From: Sabellastarte sp. h YS-2021
Taxonomy: Eukaryota > Annelida > Polychaeta > Sabellida > Sabellidae
NCBI GenBank assembly: GCA_964017235.1
Contig: OZ024934.1
Span: 86,580,706-86,644,705 of the forward strand
DNA length: 64,000 nucleotides
Direction of reading: 5' to 3'
Shown here: piece after piece, positions 56,277-64,000 of the stretch
Position numbering within the stretch: position 1 is the first letter of the stretch
Layout: each line of letters opens with the position of its first letter
The notes under the pieces: generated by a model
Databases searched by the model: none
What the model saw: the letters and a program-made list of their open reading frames with translations, nothing else
Told to the model about the DNA's origin: nothing
Translations under genes and position numbers: made by a program

Positions 56277-58492
56277 AGGGTACCTACCGTTAATTTCTTT
56301 ACCTAATACTATTTTCTAAAATTTAAAAGGGAAAATTACCTAAAACCATTATATGCTTGCAATTTGATGAATTAATAATAAGTAGAATACACTTTTCGTG
56401 AATTTTAACTTGCAACTAAAAACTTTGAAAACTACAGTTTACCCTTTAAACTTTCGACTTTGAAAAAACAGTTAAAGTGTAATTGATAGAAATGCAAAAC
56501 AGTTGAAATTTTTCAGTGGTACCAATTGTTAATCTGGTGGCTTTAAAATGATTTAATGTGTAGTGAACCAGTCAATCAAGAGACATACAGTTCTCTACTT
56601 TAACTATTTATATATAAAGAAACATAAAACAGTAAAGCACCCACTTCCGTTTTACTGTTTTACTGTTTTACTGAGTTCTTCCTATTTACATTTTGACTTG
56701 ATCTAGCTACGAAAACTGTATAAGTGTAAAGATTCAAAACAGAAAACAGGCTTTTTCCTTTAGAATGTTTATGGTATATTTTAGATTTTTTTCCACAGCC
56801 GATCAAATAAAAGTAATTTCCTTGGTAACCACAGTAGTCTTGATTGTGACGTCACAATGCTAAATTTAACAGTATTATTGGATTTTAAAGATTTTATATT
56901 AGCATATAATTTTGAAGGAATTGGTTTATATTGGGTAAGTGGATGAAACAAACGATGACAAGCACATCTACTTTATGGTGACCTTAAACTCCAGCCAATA
57001 AGTTATAGCAACTTTAAGGTTACCATTTACAGGGCCTAAAATAAACAATGCAGTGAATTTTACTGGTACATGTTCCCTTATTAACAGCAAATGAAATGTG
57101 TAGGATTTCATAGATATCTACATTTTGAGACTTTTATTTATTGTTTCATTGATGCATTTTAGTTTCCTTATATTATGTGAGTTATACGCCTAGTTTATTT
57201 ATTTATTTATTTAATCATTTATTATAGAGACATAGTATAATACATTTTGACAACTTAATAATGAACTACAAAAGAATACCCAGCCCTAATGGGCTTATTA
57301 GTTTCTACAAACTATTTTAACAACAGATAGGTGGAAAATAGTTACATAAGATATTATTTCTGTGATTTCGTAGATACTTAACAACAAACAAGTGTAAACT
57401 AGTTACATAAAATATTGTTCCTGAGATTCAATAGGTCAGCTAGAAAGCTCATTAATAGTTTTACCCTTTTACAAGTTATTATTTCATAAAACTGAGTTAA
57501 TATACTATCATTCTGACGAGAACTAGTATTAATTAAAATTTCCAAGTACTCAGTTGGTACAAGAGCACTCTTCTTTAAAAGGTACCAGAATAAATTATTT
57601 TATGAAAACATTTATTTCAAAATATTTATTTGCATGCAAAACATTACTTTAAGTAGTAATTTTTTACCTTAAATTAATTAATTTCTACAAAAAAAAATAG
57701 TATGGGGGTCTCTCTGGGGCTCTTCATGGCCATGAATGACTCTTGAATTGGATAACCTTAAAGTCATTTATAAGTTGCTATTGTTCAGATTTAAGGCCAC
57801 CTTACACCACACAGCTTCAAGGTGCAAATATCACCCATATACCAATTATAACTGAAATTCACCAAGCCTTTTTACTATTTTTGGTAACCTTGAAGTTGCT
57901 ATGACAGACTTATTGCCAGGAGTTTAAGGTCACCATAAAGCAGAAATACTCCCCATTCTTTGTGTGATCCACTTACTAAATGTTAATGCACCAAGCAGCA
58001 TTAGAACTGTTCATTATGTGGAATATGACGTCACAATCCAGACTACTGTGGCCTTCACTAAAGAGCTCTTGGAAAGTTAAAACTGTCAAACAGTAAAACA
58101 GTAAAACGGAAGTAGGTGCTTTACCGTTTTTGTGTTTTTCTGTGTATAAACAGGTAAAGTAGTAAACAGTATGTACCTTGATTATTATCTACCACTACAC
58201 ATTGAATCTGTCTCTTTTAAGCAACAGATTTTTAGATTAACAGTAGGTACCACTGAAAAAGTCAACCATTTTATCTTTTGATCAATTTACACTATAACTG
58301 TTTTTCAAAGTTGAAAGATCAAAAGGTTAAACTGTAGTTTTCGTAGTTTTCAGTTACAAGTGAAAATTCGTGAAAATTGTATTCTACTCATTACTAATTC
58401 ATCAAATTGCAAGCATACAATAGTAATGGGTAGTTTTCCCTTTTAAATTTTAGAAAATGGTATTAGGTAAAGAAATTAACGGTAGGTACCCT
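56277..58492. mobile_element. Foldback element with long inverted arms
   Basis: The left arm, about 56277-57050, and right arm, about 57860-58492, are inverted copies. Outer ends are AGGGTACCTACCGTTAATTTC and GAAATTAACGGTAGGTACCCT. Inner landmarks pair as well: CCACTTCCGTTTTACTGTTT with AACAGTAAAACGGAAGTAGG, CCACAGTAGTCTTGATTGTG with GACTACTGTGG, and TTTATGGTGACCTTAAACTC with GAGTTTAAGGTCACCATAAA. The loop of about 0.8 kb has no coding frame. Two copies of TGACGTCA lie in the arms. No target duplication was found. Confidence 0.85.
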
Positions 58493-58808
58493 GATTATCC
58501 AATGATAGCATATCATTAATTGAAGTGTCCGTTGCCATTGGTTTGATTGACAGCTGGTCTCAGCTCTACCCATTTTTGGATTTTGAATGGATTCACAGTA
58601 AACTGAATGTTCAACTGTTTTTATTTCCTGTTTTTTTAATTGTATCATGGCATGAATGGTGAAAATTGTTGGAACCTGAAAAGCAAGAGCAAATGAAAAA
58701 AAATAGATAACAGTGTTTTGGTGGCAGTGAACTCTGACCCTTATACAGTTTACCTAATTACAATCAGTCTTTAGGTACAGGGTAAGACTACAGTATTTTA
58801 AAACCACA

Positions 58809-58906
58809 GAACAGTAAAACAGTAAAACGGAAGTAGGTGCTTTGCCTTTTTGTGTTTCTGTGTATAGAAATGGGTAAATGAGTGAACGGTATGTACCTTG
58901 ATTATG
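58809..58906 (+). repeat. Extra copy of foldback arm segment
   Basis: ACAGTAAAACAGTAAAACGG then AAGTAGGTGCTTTGCC up to GTATGTACCTTGATTAT repeats 58089-58186 of the right arm in the same orientation. It ends about 150 bases before the second TLR start codon. Confidence 0.85.
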
Positions 58907-59052
58907 CACACATGACATTTCCTTATTTGGAGAGAAACCTTTTATAAGGGAATCCTTCACAATTTGAATTTCTGTGTGAATGTTTTGGTTAATTCAACAT
59001 CGAGAGCTTTTGGAAAGGACCTAGTGTCAGTGCAGAGGTTTGTGAAATAAAT

Positions 59053-61935
59053 ATGGGCTCCGATAGAATTGTCATGCAAAATATATTTGTCATTTTGAAC
59101 TTAACATTTCTTTGCATGTCAAATGTATTGGGAAGTAATAATCAAATGGGTTTGGAAAATCTCAGACACTTGTGCTACCCAGGGGAATACAATAGAAAAG
59201 ACATGTTGTACATCAATATAGAGACATCAAAGATGAATGCATATTTAGATGTTTTGTCTTCCAAATCTGTACAGAAACTTCACATATCCATCATTCCTTC
59301 CATAGATAATTGGATGGTAGATTTGGATAATATTGGTAAAATTCACCATTTAACTGAACTTTGGATAGTTAGACATATATCTAGCCAAGCACTGCAGATG
59401 AAACTAAAGTATGGAGATACCATGGAAAAAACAAACATTGAACGACTGCATCTAAAATTTTTATATGACCAGGTGGAAGCTGATAGTTTACAACGATTTC
59501 TTTTGGATATGCCATACCTTCAAGTATTGGAATTAAATGGCTTAAGATACAGTGGGGATTCATTCTCTATAATATCAGCACTTCACAACAAGCCCTACCT
59601 TAAAGTGCTCAAACTAAATCAGTTTTTCACAATCATTTCCAACTACACATTTTTTTCCCCAATAACTTTTTTTAAGCCGCTGCATAATTCCAGTATTATG
59701 TGCCTTGAATTCTGTGACAATTATATAGTTGATGTCAAGCCTGGTATATTTGATGTTCTACCACGCATCAGAATTTTGAATGTATCTCAGAATTTAGTCA
59801 CTTCATTTAATTCAAATTATTTTTTGCTTGAGATTTTACTAAACCCTACAATCGAAGTTATCAATGCAGCCAGTCAAGGGTATTATGGAAACAGAAGATA
59901 CAGAAGGTCCAAAAGATATGAACTCCTACAAAATAATATTGGTGAATCAATTGGTGTTGAAGATTGCAAACATTTGGTATTCTTTGCTCTAGTAAATCAC
60001 AGTAGGCATGCCATTTGTGAACTTGTGAAGTGTGTAATTCTGGACAAAACTTTTCCCTGCAGTGTCATTCCAAAAGACTTTGACATAGCTAAGTACTTAG
60101 ATTTTAACTGCAATGGTTATTTGAAACTTCCCATTGGTCAAAATATCAAAGCAATAACTTTTGATGAATGGAATATTCCCAGATCACAATTTTCAGTTTC
60201 ATCACAGCAGCCTCCTTTATGCTTTGCTAACAATAAGCTTGAATTTTTTTCTTTTGCAAACAATGCCATGTATCTGAGGCAAATTGTTGGCTTTTCTGAT
60301 TTGAAGGTTACGGGCCTTGGTTCAGTCACCCATCTAAATCTTAGCCAGAATAACTTGAGTATCACATTCCCCAGTTGCCAGATTTTGAACAGTTTTCCAA
60401 ATCTTCACCACTTGAACTTGCAAGGAAACGGTATTCAATTTCAAAACAGCAGGCTTGATTCAATATGCACTTTTTTCCAAAATTTGACGAGATTGGATAT
60501 ATCAAGTTCTGGCATAAGTGAAATACCTCAAGAATTTTTCAGTACCTGTGGCGATACTGAAATGTGGGTTAATCTTGCGAATAACTTAATTACTGAAACA
60601 GAACTGTCATTTTCAATGAAACATCTTTTAAAGATAAGACATATAAATCTTGAAAATAATAAGATAAAAATTTTCAACAAAGAGAGCAGGTCCTTCCTTC
60701 AGAATTACACAGGTCCTAAGGTAAATATGCACTTGGGTGGTAATCCATTTATTTGCAACTGTTCTGAAGACTCACTGGAAACTATTAGACTTTTTCAGTC
60801 ATCAGCAAACAAAATGATAACATTTATTGGAATTAAAACTTACCAATGTCAACAGTATTATACTGGCACTGCATATCAGACCATTATGCAAGTGGATATG
60901 GAGAAGGTCCAAGAACTGTGTCATCCAAAGCATGTCTCACCATATTTAATTGCTGCCACTGTGGTGTGTTCACCAACAATGGTGCTTTTTGCCATCTTGC
61001 TGACATATAAGTACAGATTTTATATCCTGACATGCTATTACAAAAGCAAGGTGAAAATTCGTTGTCATAAGAAAAAGAACGACACATACTTGTATGATAT
61101 ATTCATTGCATATTGCTCTGAAGACAGAAAATGGGTTCATAACTTTCTCATGAAAACACTGGAAAATAAGTACAATTTCAAATTGTGCATTCACCTAAGG
61201 TATGTATATAAGGTGGACAAAATATTAAATGCACACATTTTGGATTGTTACAATTTTATTTTGAAATTAACTTATTTCTGTACACTATTATTGGGATGAA
61301 CACATGAAAGTTCAACTCTAAAATTTATAAGATTGAGGCCTTTATGTTGATCTAGCAATGTCTCTCTACTTAATCATAGCACAATGGCTTTGAAATTAAG
61401 CTCAGGTTTTTACTATATCTTGTTTAAAATGCTCTAATATTATGATTAAGCTTATTTACTGCGTCATCTGATGCCAATTTTATATTTCAGAGATTTTATA
61501 CTAGGTGAACACATTGATGATGAGATAGTTTACCATATGTCCGAAAGCAGAATGCATATTGTGGTACTCAGTAAAAATTCAGTGAAGAAATTTTGGCCAA
61601 ACTTTGAGCTCCAAAGAGCATGTATGGATAAATGGTCAGAAAACAAGAAAGTTATCATGTTGAAACTTGGAAAAATAAGCACTGATGAAATATCTGGACT
61701 GGCAAAGCAAATACTGGCAGCAGAAGTTTGCCTAGAATGGCATAACCCTGAAGAAGACATGCCTATAGAGGATAATGCAAAACAACAACTGTTCTGGGCT
61801 AAGCTCTTAGCAAAGCTATATGGCACAGAGTATCCTTGTTACCTGAAAAACTTTCCATGTTGCTGTAAGTCACAAATCGATGCAAATAATCTGGATCAAG
61901 TTTGGGATGATAGCATGCAATTACTTCAAGCATGA
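59053..61935 (+). CDS. Toll-like receptor 2 of tandem pair, 863 aa, two exons
   Basis: Exons are 59053-61199 and 61491-61935 (AG|GTATGT...TTTCAG|A, phase 2). The layout equals the first TLR: signal peptide; CYPGEYNRK cap; LRRs; RRYRRSKRY basic site (RSKR at 285-288) before the mid-ectodomain Cys cluster; LRRs (NLSQNNL, NLANNLI, NLENNKI); LRRCT with NPFICNC; membrane helix; TIR with YDIFIAYCSEDRKWV, LCIHLRDFILG and QQLFWAKL. The BB-loop proline is replaced by Leu720. Differences from the paralogue are spread through the LRRs, while the TIR and the NPFICNC/CQQYYTG part are almost unchanged. The flanking 5' sequence GGACCTAGTGTCAGTGCAGA is shared with the first gene (GGTCCTAGTGTAAATGCAGA). Confidence 0.93.
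61200..61490 (+). other. TIR-splitting intron, second TLR
   Basis: 291-base phase-2 intron at the same Arg codon as in the first TLR. The open frame of exon 1 runs on into it for 32 codons, so an unspliced message would encode a receptor lacking most of the TIR domain. Confidence 0.9.
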
Positions 61936-62037
61936 AAAGGGAAGTGTGTGATCCAGTGTTAGATGATATTATATAGTAAATCAAATCTGTTTGGGAATAG
62001 TTTTAACACATGTGCAAGAAATTTAGAATATTCTGAG

Positions 62038-62291
62038 TTGTTTCAGTACTTTATGTACTTTGCAGTCCTCTGTAATTATGGCATTTGTCTAATACTGTTT
62101 ACATTTGAGAAAAACCTGTCATGAATGAAATATTAATAACAACTTAGTTGATTAAGATGTAAAAGTTGTTTCAGTACTTTATGTACTTTGCAGTCCTCTG
62201 TAATTATGGCATTTGTCTAATACTGTTTACATTTGAGAAAAACCTGTCATGAATGAAATATTAATAACAACTTAGTTGATTAAGATGTAAA
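62038..62291 (+). repeat. 127-bp tandem duplication 3' of second TLR
   Basis: The sequence from GTTGTTTCAGTACTTTATGT to GATTAAGATGTAAAA is present twice, starting at 62038 and 62165, virtually identical, so the duplication is recent. It contains the block homologous to the 58-bp unit of the first TLR. Confidence 0.95.
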
Positions 62292-62800
62292 ATAAATTTT
62301 AATAATAAAAAATTGCAATTTTCATGAATGTGATTATTATACCACAAGACAAATCAGCTATTTATGGTTCAAAGAGACCATATTTGTTGGGTAATTAACA
62401 AGTGTGGCATTTTTTCACTAAGCTGTTGAATAATGTATTTTTCTATCAAACCGCCATTTCCTTGAAAGAATGCAATATTTTATATTAATAAAAATAAAGC
62501 AAACATAAGATAACCGTATTCAAGCAAACATAAAATTATTGAAAAATTAAGTTTCTATTATTTCCATATTATACAACTTAATTTAATGTGTAAATGGTAT
62601 TAAGATCAAAAGCCTGTTACGATTTAAGAAACAAAAGTACTGATATACCTATTATTAGCTATTTTTAATAGGAGATATTTTACTTATCTCCATTTTAGGG
62701 TATTATGAATGTACATGTGTAATATGTGAACAGTTTTCTGAAAAGAGGTACTGTAAACTCATGGTTACATTTTATGTTCCTTTGAAAATTTTTTAAACAA
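62291..62800 (+). repeat. Duplicated 3' flank of second TLR
   Basis: Collinear with 43130-43680 (see there). Non-coding. Confidence 0.7.
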
Positions 62801-62979
62801 AAAGGTGTATGTACAAAAAAGCATTTTCAAAGCTTCTTCTGGTTGTATTAATGTTTTAGAGGACGAAGACACCACAAATTACCCAAGTAAAATACATCAT
62901 ACAAATTATATATCTAAATAACAAGTATATCTTTTTTTCTATTCTGTACTTTTATTGTGCTTAATCTCTGCCAGGCAGA

Positions 62980-63830
62980 CTCTTAGGCACCACACCAGAA
63001 TCCAATTAAAAAATCGTCATTCCATAGTCTTTGAGATGCCAGATAGAGTGTATGCTACATTGGGAAAGCCTTTTTGAGCTAATATGATTTTAACCTTTTT
63101 TGAAACAGGCGTGAGTTGGGACAAAATAAACCTCGTCCGGTAAATCATTCCAAACTGTGGGAGCATCAAAAAGCAAAGCTGTTGCTAAAGTGTTTTTTGA
63201 TTTATGTACAGATGGGCTAGAATTGAAGACTCTTTAAGAACCTTTTATCTGGACAGTTGTATCTTGTACTATATCTTCCACAATGAATAGAAAAAAGAGA
63301 ACCAAAGTAACTGGGATGATCACTGTGAAGAAACTTGTAAACTGGAGTGGCAGTTTTGAAGATGCAGTGAAACTCAACTGGAAGCCAATGGAGTGGTTTG
63401 AGAATAGGAGATGCCAATTTATATTTGTCACAGTTTGTGACAATCCTGGGAAGTGTTTTTGAATACACTGCAGTTTGGCAATGATGAGACTGGACAGACT
63501 CCTGAAGAGAGACTTGCAGTAATCAAGGCTACTACTCATCCAGGCATTAGCCACTAGGATAGCCTCATCTGTCAAATACTGTCTAACCCACCTGTGATCA
63601 TGCGATTGAATGAAGCGTGTCTTTCAAATATTGTGGAGATGATCAGCAAAGGAAAAATTGGCATCAAACCAGACACCAGGGTTTTTTACAACAACTGCTG
63701 GATGGATGAAATTACCAAATATCCTGACAGGGAGGTAGGGGTCTAATTTCTTGAGTTGAGCAAGAGATCCAAAGATGATAAACTCTGTGTTGTCAGGGTT
63801 TATTTCAGCATATTTGATGGCATACATTAT
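62980..63830 (-). mobile_element. CR1/L2-like LINE, C-terminal fragment
   Basis: The minus strand reads, across frames, NPDNTEFIIFGSLAQLKKL, NPGVWFDANFSFADH, QYLTDEAILVANAWMSS, LDYCKSLF, LKPLHWLPVEF, YKFLHSDHPSYF and DAPTVWNDLPDEV. These are, in order, the conserved blocks of the region after the RT in CR1/L2/jockey-like ORF2. Frameshifts near 63216 and 63600 show it is dead. It may continue beyond 63830. Confidence 0.85.
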
Positions 63831-64000
63831 TTAGCATCTAGAAGACATGAATTCAGTTTGTCTAGGGCTGCATTTTTGTGAGACATATGAATAAATTTTT
63901 GTCTGTGTAACATGACTTGATCAAGAAGACTAGTAAAATACTTCCCTCGTCCCCACCCTATCCCCTAAATAAACAAAGAAATATAAACTTTTGTCAAAAT

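Noticed and set aside
1..64000. CRISPR arrays, bacterial operons, ribosome-binding sites
   Set aside because: The repeats seen are contiguous tandem arrays or transposon copies without spacers, and the gene structure is eukaryotic.

Overview
The window is eukaryotic, almost certainly from a marine invertebrate and most likely a lophotrochozoan such as a mollusc, brachiopod, phoronid or annelid. The reasons are small exons in long AT-rich introns with GT/AG borders, invertebrate-type Toll-like receptor (TLR) genes, tRNA-derived SINEs with (TAAA)n tails, Penelope-like, DIRS-like, Tx1/L1-like and CR1/L2-like retroelements, and a tandem repeat rich in TGACCT. The species is an inference from this mix and is not proven. 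There is no operon structure, CRISPR array, rRNA operon or functional tRNA gene that I can support.

Three host genes can be read. (1) 8272-27782, plus strand: a 15-exon gene, assembled here from splice sites and reading frame, for a 597-residue secreted and possibly GPI-anchored protein. It has a signal-peptide exon, half a repeat (exon 2), then six repeats of about 80 residues with six cysteines each. Every repeat is encoded by two exons with strictly alternating phases (1 to 2 to 1). I do not recognise the family with certainty. (2) 39692-42570 and (3) 59053-61935, plus strand: tandemly duplicated TLR genes of 862 and 863 residues. Each has a signal peptide, leucine-rich repeats interrupted by a cysteine cluster preceded by a basic RSKR site, an LRRCT, one membrane helix and a TIR domain. 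One intron of about 290 bases splits each TIR domain exactly in the BB loop. The duplicated unit also includes at least 850 bases of 3' flank.

The rest is largely mobile DNA. 1.2-10.4 kb holds SINE copies and a LINE tail. Intron 10 of gene 1 carries a TA-flanked inverted-repeat element around a 146-bp x 6 array, plus a decayed LINE RT. Intron 14 carries a 5S rRNA-derived sequence. 28.7-34.86 kb is a nest: an old plus-strand Tx1-like LINE is split by several TAA-flanked MITE copies, and one of those is split by a young minus-strand Tx1/L1-like LINE with an intact 1261-residue ORF and a 13-bp target duplication. 35.4-38.4 kb is decayed sequence with a 1.7-kb segment between 27-bp direct repeats. 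43.98-45.5 kb is a frameshifted Penelope-like element with a GIY-YIG domain. 50.55-53.0 kb is a decayed DIRS-like element. 56.28-58.49 kb is a long foldback element just upstream of the second TLR. 62.98-63.83 kb is a CR1/L2-like LINE tail.

The two TLR genes probably act as membrane pattern-recognition or cytokine-type receptors signalling through TIR adaptors. Nothing in the sequence links the cysteine-repeat protein to them functionally.
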